A DNA stretch of 64,000 nt from Lichenicoccus sp963693035. Its GTDB lineage: Bacteria > Pseudomonadota > Alphaproteobacteria > Acetobacterales > Acetobacteraceae. Below, in pieces: positions 47,164 to 55,688 of the stretch (the stretch's first letter is position 1; each line of letters starts with the position of its first letter). Made by a program: the position numbers and the translations under genes. The stretch is from NCBI GenBank assembly GCA_963693035.2, contig CAXMMQ010000008.1, positions 310,001-374,000 on the forward strand, read 5' to 3'. The notes beneath the pieces are model-generated. The model did no database searches. It was not told the DNA's origin and was given only the letters and a program-made list of their open reading frames with translations.

Positions 47164-47486
47164 TCACGATCGAGACCCTCTGCATCGAGGTGCGCGGCCT
47201 CACGCGCGAGGACGTCGAGCGCTGGATCGAGCGAAGCTGGGTGCGTCCGCGGGGCGGCTCCGGCCGCTACGAGTTCGGCGACATCGATGTCGCCCGCGTT
47301 CGGCTGATCCTCGAGCTGCGCGAGGAGCTGCGCGTCGACGAGGAGACGCTGCCGGTGGTGCTCTCCCTGCTCGACCAGCTCTACGAGGAGCGCCGCCGCC
47401 TGCGCCGCGTGCGCGACCTGCTCGACCAGGTCGGACCCGAGCAGCGCGCGGCTCTGCTACAGCTGATCGGCGACACCGGGGACTGA
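47160..47486 (+). CDS. cbpM: CbpM-type chaperone modulator (MerR-like fold)
   Basis: A 108-residue protein with the CbpM/MerR-like N-terminal helix-turn-helix (LTREDVERWIERSWVRPRGG, YEFGDIDVARVRLILELREE) and a C-terminal helical segment (LLDQLYEERRRLRRVRDLLD). CbpM binds the J-domain of CbpA and blocks its stimulation of DnaK. The 4-base overlap with cbpA is the conserved arrangement. Repeat copy 3 begins at its stop codon. Confidence 0.9.
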   Translation: MITIETLCIEVRGLTREDVERWIERSWVRPRGGSGRYEFGDIDVARVRLILELREELRVDEETLPVVLSLLDQLYEERRRLRRVRDLLDQVGPEQRAALLQLIGDTGD

Positions 47487-47648
47487 GAGACCGTCTGAGA
47501 ATGCGCTAGACTGGATCAGAGGCACCTCTTGGCGCCGCCCGGCGTGACTTTCCGAACACCGGACCGGAGCGGCCTTCTGGCCGTGAGCACCGGAGCGCAG
47601 GAAAGGCGGGTCGGATGACCACCCTAGTAGCATTATCAAATGGTCTCT
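47486..47648. repeat. Dispersed 163-bp repeat, copy 3, with different terminal inverted repeats
   Basis: The core matches copies 1 and 2 (GCGTGACTTTCCGAACACCG, the GGCCTTCTGGCC hairpin, GAGCACCGGAGCGCAGGAAA). The ends do not: the left terminus is AGAGACCGTCTGAGAATGC and the right, read in reverse complement, is AGAGACCATTTGATAATGC. These form their own inverted repeat of about 28 bp unrelated to the GCTGCTGAAGAACTCC ends. It starts at the last base of the cbpM stop codon and ends 7 bases before the ATG of the alcohol dehydrogenase gene. Confidence 0.82.
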
Positions 47649-47654
47649 GACGGC

Positions 47655-48791
47655 ATGGCCCTGATCAACTACGTCACCAGCATCCAGTTCGAGTTCGGCG
47701 CCGTGCGCCTGCTGCGCCAGGAGTGCGACCGGCTCGGCGTCCGGCGCCCGCTGGTGGTGACCGACCAGGGCGTGCAGGCGGCCGGCCTCGCCGACCTCGT
47801 GCTGTCGCAGCTCGACGGGCTTGCGCCGGCCCTGTTCGCCGAGACGCCGTCCAATCCGACCGAGGCCGCGGTGCGCTGCGGCGTCGCCAGCTTCCGTGCC
47901 GGCGCCTGCGATGGCGTTGTCGCGATTGGCGGCGGCTCCTCGATCGATCTCGCCAAGGCCGTCGCACTGGCCGCGACGCATGACGGCCCACTCGCCGGGT
48001 TCGCGGTGATCGAGGGCGGAGCGGTGCGCATCACCGATGCGGTGGCGCCGGTGATTGCCATTCCCACCACCGCCGGCACCGGCAGCGAGGTCGGCCGCGG
48101 CGCCATCATCATCCTCGAGGATGGCCGGAAGGTGGGGCTGCTGTCGCCGCACCTGATCCCGCGCGTGGCGCTCTGCGATCCGGAGCTGACCTTCGGCCTG
48201 CCGCCGCGTCTCACGGCGGCCACCGGCATGGACGCGCTCTCGCACTGCATCGAGACCTTCCTCGCCCCCGCGTTCAATCCGCCGGCCGACGGCATCGCGC
48301 TGGAGGGCCTGCGTCGCGGTTGGTCGCACCTGGAGCCCGCCACGCGCTCACCGCGGGACCGCGAGGCGCGGCTGAACATGATGTGCGCCTCGATGATGGG
48401 GGCGATGGCGTTCCAGAAGGGGCTCGGCTGCGTGCACAGCCTGAGCCATGCGCTGGGCGGTCTCGATCCGCGCCTGCATCACGGCGTGCTGAACGCGGTG
48501 CTGCTGCCGGCGGTGTTGGAGTTCAACGCCGAGGCGCCGTCGGTTCGGGCGGAGGGCCGGATGGACCGACTGGCGCAGGCGATCGGACTGCCGGACGAGG
48601 CCGACTTGGCCCAGGCGGTGCGCGACCTCAACCGCCGGCTCGACCTGCCGGACGGGCTGGGCGCGCTTGGCGTGTCGCCGTCGCAGTATCCCCGGATCAT
48701 CGAACGCGCGCTGGCGGATCATTGTCACCGCACCAACCCGCGGCAGGCCACGGAGGCCGACTATCGCTCGATGCTGGAGGCCGCCGCCTGA
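47655..48791 (+). CDS. Iron-containing alcohol dehydrogenase
   Basis: A 378-residue group III alcohol dehydrogenase. The NAD(P) motif is VVAIGGGSSIDLAKAVAL. The metal site includes Asp near PRLTAATGMDALSHCIETF and the His residues of LGCVHSLSHALGG and DPRLHHGVLNAVLLP. It oxidises or reduces an unknown alcohol or aldehyde. ATG 47655 (MALINYVTS) is preferred over GTG or ATG codons inside the repeat's right terminus. The repeat element sits directly upstream, so the promoter and leader are probably supplied by it or by readthrough from cbpA-cbpM. Confidence 0.92.
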   Translation: MALINYVTSIQFEFGAVRLLRQECDRLGVRRPLVVTDQGVQAAGLADLVLSQLDGLAPALFAETPSNPTEAAVRCGVASFRAGACDGVVAIGGGSSIDLAKAVALAATHDGPLAGFAVIEGGAVRITDAVAPVIAIPTTAGTGSEVGRGAIIILEDGRKVGLLSPHLIPRVALCDPELTFGLPPRLTAATGMDALSHCIETFLAPAFNPPADGIALEGLRRGWSHLEPATRSPRDREARLNMMCASMMGAMAFQKGLGCVHSLSHALGGLDPRLHHGVLNAVLLPAVLEFNAEAPSVRAEGRMDRLAQAIGLPDEADLAQAVRDLNRRLDLPDGLGALGVSPSQYPRIIERALADHCHRTNPRQATEADYRSMLEAAA

Positions 48792-48830
48792 ACCGAACGA
48801 TCCGAATCAGGGCGGAGGATCTGCGCCGCT

Positions 48831-50204
48831 CTACCGGAACACGGTGTCGTTGGTGTGCGGCCTCGGCGGTGAGATGGAGCGGACCAGGCGCAGCGCGCTT
48901 ACCAGGCGCTGCTGGATCGGACCGGGCTCCAGCACATGCCGCCTCAGCAGCGCGCCGAGCGGGTTATCGCGCAGCCGGCGCTTGAGATCGGCCGTGCCGG
49001 CATAGTAGCCGCGATGCGCCGCGATCCTCAGCCGGTTGGCGAGAGTGCGGCGGAACAGCAGGATGCGGGCACGCTGCTCGATCACGTTGGTCGTGTGCTG
49101 CCGGTAGGCGGGATCACCGAAACCCATGTCGACACGGGTGAACTCGGCGCGCTCGATCAGGTCGCGCAGGATGTATTGCCACAAGGCTGTCCCAGGCGAG
49201 AACTTGTTGAGCGAATCGTCGTGGAAGATCTTGTGGACCAGGAAGGTCCTGCGCGACTTCGACCCGATCGCGAGCCCGATGATCCGCGATGGCGTGCGCA
49301 GCACATAGCAGAGCAGGATGCCGTGCTTGCAGGTGAGCTCATACTGCTCGCGGCTCAGGATGGCCGGGTCGGTGGCGCGCAACTCGTCAATTGCCGCGTA
49401 GAGCTCAGGCAGGCGGCTGACGCGATCGACCGCAATCAGGCTGATCTCTTCCGCAAGATGCTCCTGCAGCAGCCGCTCCTGGCGATGCAGGTTGTAGCGC
49501 CGCTTCTTGCTGAGACCGTGTTGATAGGCATCGAGCGAGATCGGCACGGTGATGGAGTGGCAGTTGCGCGGCCCCTCCGGCATGTAGAGGTAGTAGTTCT
49601 CAGTGATCAGTTTCGATGTCGTGACATAGCGCCAGGTGAAGCTGTCGACGACAACGGACATCATCGAGACTGCCTGTGCCCGCGGATAATGCTGCAGCAG
49701 ATGCAGGAAAAGACCGTCGAAGGCGTCGGTGTCCTCGACAAGCATCGGCTCGCTGCCGAGCAGGAACAATCCCTGCGGAGCCAGCCGCAGAAACACCGCG
49801 GAGCGCGCGATGAACTGCAGGCCGATCCCGGTCGCCTTGAGCGGAACGACCCCGACGATAGAACCCTGTGCCGTCCCGGAGACCGCCAGCACATCGCCGT
49901 CGATGTCGCCGGTCTCGCACCGGTAGTCATAGTAGTTGTCGCTCTGATATAGTGCACCGGGCCGGTCGTTGCTGGACAGCAACTGGTTCCAGCAGGACCG
50001 GATCGCCGTCCTGGCTTGCTGGGTGGACAAGGCCTTTACCACGAAGCGCGCCGTCGGGCGCTCGGCGCCAACTGCAGAGATGGTCCGACGCGTCGCAGGT
50101 GCGACGCGGTCAAGCGTGGCCAACTCTCGCATCGGAGCCCCCGGGACGTCGTCGCACAGTCGGAAAGTCCCCGTCTCGGCAGACTGGAGCAGGGCACCTG
50201 ACAA
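48831..50204 (-). CDS. GNAT/BioF2-like acyltransferase (CelD-type)
   Basis: A 457-residue protein with the Acetyltransf_6/BioF2-like architecture seen in polysaccharide-associated CelD proteins: two GNAT-like halves, with SLDAYQHGLSKKRRYNLHRQ resembling the conserved xxLxKKxRxNLRR segment and LIERAEFTRVDMGFGDPAYR near the C-terminus. The role is probably N- or O-acylation of a sugar or amino-sugar. It is isolated: convergent with the alcohol dehydrogenase and divergent from an ABC-F gene. Its codon use is less GC-biased in places. Confidence 0.75.
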   Translation of the reverse strand: MSGALLQSAETGTFRLCDDVPGAPMRELATLDRVAPATRRTISAVGAERPTARFVVKALSTQQARTAIRSCWNQLLSSNDRPGALYQSDNYYDYRCETGDIDGDVLAVSGTAQGSIVGVVPLKATGIGLQFIARSAVFLRLAPQGLFLLGSEPMLVEDTDAFDGLFLHLLQHYPRAQAVSMMSVVVDSFTWRYVTTSKLITENYYLYMPEGPRNCHSITVPISLDAYQHGLSKKRRYNLHRQERLLQEHLAEEISLIAVDRVSRLPELYAAIDELRATDPAILSREQYELTCKHGILLCYVLRTPSRIIGLAIGSKSRRTFLVHKIFHDDSLNKFSPGTALWQYILRDLIERAEFTRVDMGFGDPAYRQHTTNVIEQRARILLFRRTLANRLRIAAHRGYYAGTADLKRRLRDNPLGALLRRHVLEPGPIQQRLVSALRLVRSISPPRPHTNDTVFR

Positions 50205-50410
50205 TTGGTTACCATGGCTTTCGCAACGACAACAGTGGCTGTCGCCGGCCAGAAAGTTATATAAACGCTATCTCCATTTTACGCCGCATGGGTGGCATTC
50301 CGGGTATGCAATGGCGCCTGGGAACCCGTCGCAAGCCCGTGACGCTCGCCTTCCGGCCCCCGATCCGCTAGGCACCCCCTGCACATGACCATCGGGCGGC
50401 GCCATCCTGC

Positions 50411-52039
50411 ATGCTTCAGATCGACTCCATGACCTTCAACGCCTGGGGGCGCCGCTTTTTCGACCGCGCCAGCGTGACGCTGCCGCTGGACACCCGGGTC
50501 GGGCTGGTCGGGCGCAACGGCGTCGGCAAGTCCACCCTGTTCCGCCTGATCAAGGGCGAGTTCAGCCCAGATGGCGGGGAGATTGGATTGCCCAAGGCCG
50601 CCCGCCTCGGCTCGGTCGACCAGGAGCACCCGGCCACCGCGGTCAGCCTGCTCGACACCATCCTGGCCGCCGACATCGACCGCGAGGCGCTGCACACGGA
50701 GCTTGAAACCGCGGCACCCGAGCGCATGGGCGAGATCTACGCCCGCCTGATCGAGATCGATGCCGACCGCGCGCCCGCCCGTGCCGCCGAGATCCTGAAC
50801 GGGCTCGGCTTCTCCACCGAGGATCTGGCACGCCCGATGGCCGAGTTCTCCGGCGGCTGGCGCATGCGCGTGGCCCTTGCCGCCGCCCTGTTCGCGCAGC
50901 CCGACATGCTGCTGCTGGACGAGCCCACCAACTATCTCGACCTGGAAGGCGCACTCTGGCTGGAGGCGCGGCTGAAGAAGTATCCGCACTCGGCGCTGAT
51001 CATCAGCCATGACCGCGAGTTGCTCAACAACTGCGTGGACGCCATCCTGCACGTCACCGAGGGCAAGCTCGAATACTATACCGGCGGCTATGACGACTTC
51101 GAACGCCAGCGCGCCGAGAAGCAGCGCCTGCTGTCGTCCGCCCGCGTCAAGCAGGAGGCCGAGCGCGCCCACCTGCAGAGCTTCGTCGACCGCTTCCGGG
51201 CGAAAGCCAGCAAGGCCGCCCAGGCCCAGTCGCGCATGAAGCGCCTCGCCAAGCTGGAGCCGATCTCGGCCACCATCGAGGAGCGCGTGGTCCCCTTCAC
51301 CCTGCCCTCGCCGGTGCGTCCCCTGGCGCCGCCGCTGATGCGGCTCGAACACGCGAGTATCGGCTACGGCGATGCCCCGCCGGTGCTGCGCGACCTCAAC
51401 CTCCGCCTCGATGTCGATGACCGCATCGGGCTGCTCGGGGTCAACGGCGCCGGCAAGTCCACCTTTGCCAAGATGGCCGCCGGCGCGCTGCCGATCACCG
51501 CGGGCCGCATGCAGCGCGAGGGCCGCATCAAGGTCGGCTGGTTCCACCAGCACCAGATCGAGGCGCTCGACCCGGTCGACACCGCGCTCGACATCATGCG
51601 CCGCGCTCGCAAGGACGACAGCGAGACCGTGCAGCGCTCGCGCCTCGCGCAGTTCGGCATCGCCTTCCAGAAGCAGGAAACCACCGTCGCCAACCTCTCC
51701 GGCGGCGAGCGCGCGCGCCTGCTGCTCAACCTGGTCGCGATGGAAGCGCCACATCTGCTGATCCTGGACGAGCCGACCAACCATCTCGACATCGACAGCA
51801 GGCGGGCGCTGCTCGACGCGCTCAACGACTACGAGGGCGCGGTCATCCTGATCACCCACGACCGCTCGCTGATGGAACTGGTCGCCGACCGGCTGTGGCT
51901 CGCCGCCGACGGCACCATCGTGCCGTTCGAGGGCGACATGGACGACTACGCCAAGTTCGTTATCGAACGCGCCAAGGGTGGGCCGGCGCCTTCGCAGAAC
52001 GCCAAGGCCAATAAGAAGAAGGGCAAGAAGCGAGCATAA
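50411..52039 (+). CDS. ABC-F family ATPase (Uup/YheS-like)
   Basis: A soluble 542-residue protein with two ABC domains in tandem and no membrane part, expected to act on ribosomes. Domain 1 has Walker A GRNGVGKST (34-42), signature FSGGWRMRV and Walker B MLLLDEPTNYLD. The linker (about 235-290) is charged and helical. Domain 2 has GVNGAGKST, LSGGERARL and LLILDEPTNHLD, and the protein ends in a Lys-rich tail (KANKKKGKKRA). The overall pattern is closest to the YheS/Uup subgroup. Confidence 0.92.
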   Translation: MLQIDSMTFNAWGRRFFDRASVTLPLDTRVGLVGRNGVGKSTLFRLIKGEFSPDGGEIGLPKAARLGSVDQEHPATAVSLLDTILAADIDREALHTELETAAPERMGEIYARLIEIDADRAPARAAEILNGLGFSTEDLARPMAEFSGGWRMRVALAAALFAQPDMLLLDEPTNYLDLEGALWLEARLKKYPHSALIISHDRELLNNCVDAILHVTEGKLEYYTGGYDDFERQRAEKQRLLSSARVKQEAERAHLQSFVDRFRAKASKAAQAQSRMKRLAKLEPISATIEERVVPFTLPSPVRPLAPPLMRLEHASIGYGDAPPVLRDLNLRLDVDDRIGLLGVNGAGKSTFAKMAAGALPITAGRMQREGRIKVGWFHQHQIEALDPVDTALDIMRRARKDDSETVQRSRLAQFGIAFQKQETTVANLSGGERARLLLNLVAMEAPHLLILDEPTNHLDIDSRRALLDALNDYEGAVILITHDRSLMELVADRLWLAADGTIVPFEGDMDDYAKFVIERAKGGPAPSQNAKANKKKGKKRA

Positions 52040-52143
52040 GGCGAAGGGCTTCGCCCCTCCACCCGATCAAAGGCAAGCCTTTGAAATCCATTCGCCTAGG
52101 AATCGGGGTGTGGGCCCCCCAGTGGGTCAAGGGCAAAGCCCTT
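52040..52143. repeat. Run of small hairpins after the ABC-F gene
   Basis: Starting one base after the stop codon are GGCGAAGGGCTTCGCC (52040-52055), AAAGGCAAGCCTTT (52069-52082) and AAGGGCAAAGCCCTT (52129-52143), with a GC-rich TGGGCCCCCCA between. Each is a perfect or near-perfect palindrome. It fills the whole spacer before the MBOAT gene. It could end transcription, protect mRNA ends, or be a member of a dispersed palindromic repeat family. Confidence 0.7.
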
Positions 52144-52155
52144 GTCTGATCCCTG

Positions 52156-53532
52156 ATGCTGTTCAACTCACAGATCTTCCTGTTCGCCTTCCTGCCGATC
52201 GTGCTTGCGGCGTACTACGCCTGCGGTACGGCGAGAGATGCGCGCCTGCTGGTCCTGGTGGTCGCGTCGCTGACCTTCTATGCGAGCTGGAACTGGCACT
52301 ACGTGCCGCTGCTGGTCGGCCTCACGCTGCTGAATTGGTTGCTGTCGAATGCGTACGGGCGCGGCGGCCGCAAGACGTGGCTCACCCTGGGCGTCGTCAT
52401 CAATCTCGCGACGCTCGGCGTGTTCAAGTATGCGAACTTCCTGGCCGCCAACATCGACGCGCTGTTCGGGCGCGTGCATGCGCCGTGGCCGATCCTGCTG
52501 CCGCTCGGCATCAGTTTCTTCGTGTTCCAGAAGATCGCTTATCTGGTCGATCTGCGTCGTGGCGGCTGGCGCATTCACGGGCTGCTCGAGTTTGCAGCCT
52601 TCGTGACGTTCTTTCCGCAACTGATCGCCGGTCCGATCGTGCGCCACACCGAGATCGTGCCGCAGTTCGACCGGGTGCGGCCGACCGAGACGCCGATGCA
52701 GGACATCGCGCGCGGGCTCGCCTTGTTCACCGTTGGGCTCGCCAAGAAAGCCGGGCTTGCGGACAGCATCGCGGTCAATCCGGACGCGCTGTTCGCGTTG
52801 GCGGCGACCGGGCAGCCGCTCGGCCTCGCCGGCGGATGGGTGGCAGCGTTCTGCTACACGCTGCAGATCTATCTGGATTTCTCCGGCTATTCCGACATGG
52901 CGATCGGGCTCGCGCTGATGTTCGGGTTGAAGCTGCCGTTTAATTTCAACGCCCCCTACAACGCCGCCTCGCTGCGCGATTTCTGGCATCGCTGGCACAT
53001 GACGCTGTCGCGGTTCCTGCGCGACTACGTGTACATCCCGCTCGGCGGCAACCGGCGTGGCGAGGGCCGGCAGATGGCGAACCTCGCCGCCACCATGCTG
53101 CTCGGCGGCCTCTGGCATGGCGCTGCCTGGACCTACGTTGCCTGGGGCGGCCTGCATGGCGTGGGCCTGGCCGTCAACCATCTGTGGAACCGCGCCGGCC
53201 GCCGGATGCCGCCTTTTGCCGGCTGGGCGCTGACCCTGCTGTTCGTCATCGTCGGCTGGGTGTTGTTCCGGGCGCCGGATTTCCATGTCGCCTGGCACAT
53301 GCTCGGTGCGATGGCCGGACTGCAGGGGATGGGCCACGTGCATGTGCGCAACGCCGGCATCGTGGCGCTCGCGGCGGTGTGCGTGTTCATCGGGCCGGCC
53401 AGCCAGGCGGCCATGCTCGATCGTCTCGCGCCGCGCCCGTGGCTGGCGCTGCCGATCGGCGCGGCGCTGGCGTTTCTCGTGATCCTGGTCGGCGGCGGCA
53501 TTCCGAGTGAGTTCATCTATTTCCAGTTCTGA
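52156..53532 (+). CDS. MBOAT family O-acyltransferase (AlgI-like)
   Basis: A 458-residue multi-pass inner-membrane protein. MBOAT signatures include LGISFFVFQKIAYLVD, then QLIAGPIVRHTEI, DFSGYSDMAIGLALMFGLKL, FWHRWHMTLSRFLRDYVYIPLGGN and the catalytic His in GLWHGAAWTYVAWGGLHG (about residue 319). Such proteins move acetyl groups across the membrane for O-acetylation of exopolysaccharide, as AlgI does for alginate. It overlaps the next gene, encoding an SGNH-like partner, by 26 bases. Confidence 0.93.
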   Translation: MLFNSQIFLFAFLPIVLAAYYACGTARDARLLVLVVASLTFYASWNWHYVPLLVGLTLLNWLLSNAYGRGGRKTWLTLGVVINLATLGVFKYANFLAANIDALFGRVHAPWPILLPLGISFFVFQKIAYLVDLRRGGWRIHGLLEFAAFVTFFPQLIAGPIVRHTEIVPQFDRVRPTETPMQDIARGLALFTVGLAKKAGLADSIAVNPDALFALAATGQPLGLAGGWVAAFCYTLQIYLDFSGYSDMAIGLALMFGLKLPFNFNAPYNAASLRDFWHRWHMTLSRFLRDYVYIPLGGNRRGEGRQMANLAATMLLGGLWHGAAWTYVAWGGLHGVGLAVNHLWNRAGRRMPPFAGWALTLLFVIVGWVLFRAPDFHVAWHMLGAMAGLQGMGHVHVRNAGIVALAAVCVFIGPASQAAMLDRLAPRPWLALPIGAALAFLVILVGGGIPSEFIYFQF

Positions 53533-54574
53533 ACAGACCCGCTCGGAGACGCTGTGGCGCCGCTTCCTGGCGGTGCTGCTGCTCTCGGTCGGCGTCCCGC
53601 TCGGCATCGCCTACCTGTTCGTGGTGCTGGTCGATCCGTGGGGCATGCTGCCGTTGCACCTGCCGATTGCGCGGGTGCCGATTTCGACCAATGCGCGCTA
53701 CTCGTTTCCGGCGCTTGCGACCGATCCGAAGTTCGACGCCGTCATCATCGGCACCTCGACCAGCCGGCTGCTGCGCCCGGCGGTTCTCGATGCGCCGTTC
53801 AACGCACATTTTGCCAATCTGGCGATGAACGCCGCCACCGCCTGGGAGCAGGAGCGACTGCTGCTGCTGTTTACCCGCACGCATCCACATGCGCGGGCCG
53901 TGGTCACTGGCCTGGATGCCTCCTGGTGCCTCGCCGGCCCCGCCTCGCCGCGGCTCACCGGGCGTCCGTTCCCGGCCTGGATGTATGGCGGCACGCGCTG
54001 GCGCGGCTACGGCCAGATGCTGAGCCTGTATGCGCTGCAGGAGGCCGCCAACCAGGCCGCGGCGGCGCTTGGGCTGAAGCGCAGGCCCTACGGCGCGGAC
54101 GGCTACACCAACTTCCTGCCGCCCGACGCCGCCTACGATGCCGCCCGGGTGGAGGCGATCTTCCGCAGCTGGGGCCATGTCGACGACACGCCCGCCGGCC
54201 CGGCGCCGATCGAGCTCCCGTACATGACCGGCCTGGCCGCCCTGCTCGGCCGCCTGCCGCCCGACGCAGTGAAGTTGCTGTATTTCCCGCCGATCACCGA
54301 CGAGACCATGGGGGTTGTGGGCAGCCGCACCCGCGCCTCCTGGGACGCCTGCAAGCGGCTTGCGATCACTGCCGCCGGACGCACGCCGAACAGCATCGTG
54401 CTCGACTTCGCGCAATCGGACGCCATCACGCTGGCGCACAGCAACTTCTGGGACCCGCTGCACTACCGCATCGGGATTGCGAACCAGGTCATGCAGGACA
54501 TGGCGGCATCGCTTTCCGACAAACACGCGACCGGCCCGGAGTTCCATATCCTGGCGTGGAACCGTAATCGATGA
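53507..54574 (+). CDS. Membrane-anchored SGNH-like protein, partner of the MBOAT acyltransferase
   Basis: A 355-residue protein with one N-terminal membrane segment (about 20-44) and a periplasmic domain. DAVIIGTSTSRLLRP provides a block I Ser in a Gly-x-Ser context, and FWDPLHYRIG near the C-terminus provides the Asp-x-x-His pair, so it resembles AlgJ/AlgX-type O-acetyltransferases. The start is GTG 53507 inside the MBOAT gene, showing tight coupling. The likely role is transfer of acetyl groups from the MBOAT carrier to a periplasmic glycan. The family match is by motif only. Confidence 0.72.
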   Translation: MSSSISSSEQTRSETLWRRFLAVLLLSVGVPLGIAYLFVVLVDPWGMLPLHLPIARVPISTNARYSFPALATDPKFDAVIIGTSTSRLLRPAVLDAPFNAHFANLAMNAATAWEQERLLLLFTRTHPHARAVVTGLDASWCLAGPASPRLTGRPFPAWMYGGTRWRGYGQMLSLYALQEAANQAAAALGLKRRPYGADGYTNFLPPDAAYDAARVEAIFRSWGHVDDTPAGPAPIELPYMTGLAALLGRLPPDAVKLLYFPPITDETMGVVGSRTRASWDACKRLAITAAGRTPNSIVLDFAQSDAITLAHSNFWDPLHYRIGIANQVMQDMAASLSDKHATGPEFHILAWNRNR

Positions 54575-54654
54575 CCGTGGTCTGATCCGGACTTGTCAGG
54601 CAACCCGATCCGTCGTGGCATGGCCCGACACCCAGCTCCAGGAGCACCTCCCCC

Positions 54655-55641
54655 ATGCGTATCCTCATCCTCGGCGCCGCCGGCATGCTCGGCCGCAAGC
54701 TTGCCGACCGTCTCGCGCACGACGGCCAGCTCGGCGGCCAGCCGGTCAGCACGCTCGACCTCGTGGACGTGATCACACCGACCGCGCCGGCCGGCTTCAC
54801 CGGCGAGGCCAATTGCCGGGCCGGCGACCTGTCCGAGCCCGGCACGATGGCATCCCTGGTGCGCAGCCGGCCCGACCTGATCTTCCACCTCGCCGCCATC
54901 GTCTCCGGCGAGGCAGAGGCCGACCTCGAGAAGGGCTACCGCATCAACCTCGACGGCACCCGCCTGCTGCTGGACGCGATCCGTCTCGAGGGCGACGGCA
55001 AGGGATGGAAGCCACGCGTGGTGTTCTCCTCGTCGCTGGCGGTGTTCGGCGGCAGCTTCCCGAAGGTGATCCCCGAGGAGTACGTGCTGACCCCGCAGAC
55101 CAGCTACGGCACCCAGAAGCTGATGGGCGAGCTGCTGCTGGCCGACTACGCGCGGCGCGGCATTCTGCAGGGCATCGGCATCCGGCTGCCGACCATCTGC
55201 GTGCGTCCAGGCAAGCCGAACCGCGCCGCGTCCAGCTTCTTCTCCGGCATCATCCGCGAACCGCTCGCGGGCCAGGAGGCGATCCTGCCGGTGGGCGAGG
55301 ACGTGCGGCACTGGATGACCAGCCCGAGATCCGCGATCGGCTTCCTGATCCATGCCGCCACGCTTGACCTCGCCTTGGTCGGCGACCGCCCCAACCTGAG
55401 CATGCCGGGCCTGTCGGTCACCGTGGGCGAGCAGATCGCGGCGTTGCGCGAGGTGGCCGGCGAGCGGGTGGCCGCGCTGATCCGCCAGGAGCGCGACCCG
55501 GTGATCGAGCGCATCGTGGCGGGCTGGGCGCAGGCGCTCGACGCCAGCCGCGCCGAGGCGCTTGGCTTCGTCGCCGAGAAGAACTTTACCGATATCGTAC
55601 GGGCGCATATCGAGGATGAACTGGGCGGCCATATCGGCTGA
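54655..55641 (+). CDS. denD: NAD-dependent epimerase/dehydrogenase, D-erythronate dehydrogenase-like
   Basis: A 328-residue extended SDR. The Rossmann motif GAAGMLGRKLA is at the start, and the catalytic Tyr-x-x-x-Lys is in TSYGTQKLMGELLLADYARR. The sequence FSSSLAVFGG, then PTICVRPGKPNRAASSFFSG and VGEDVRHWMTSPRSAI closely fits the DenD group, which oxidises D-erythronate to 2-oxo-tetronate. The MFS gene 47 bases downstream could encode the acid importer. The kinase and isomerases of the tetronate pathway are not in the window, so the symbol is provisional. Confidence 0.8.
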   Translation: MRILILGAAGMLGRKLADRLAHDGQLGGQPVSTLDLVDVITPTAPAGFTGEANCRAGDLSEPGTMASLVRSRPDLIFHLAAIVSGEAEADLEKGYRINLDGTRLLLDAIRLEGDGKGWKPRVVFSSSLAVFGGSFPKVIPEEYVLTPQTSYGTQKLMGELLLADYARRGILQGIGIRLPTICVRPGKPNRAASSFFSGIIREPLAGQEAILPVGEDVRHWMTSPRSAIGFLIHAATLDLALVGDRPNLSMPGLSVTVGEQIAALREVAGERVAALIRQERDPVIERIVAGWAQALDASRAEALGFVAEKNFTDIVRAHIEDELGGHIG

Positions 55642-55688
55642 ACCCGCGCGCCCGGCATCAAGAAGGCGCATCCGAGAGGAACACGGCC

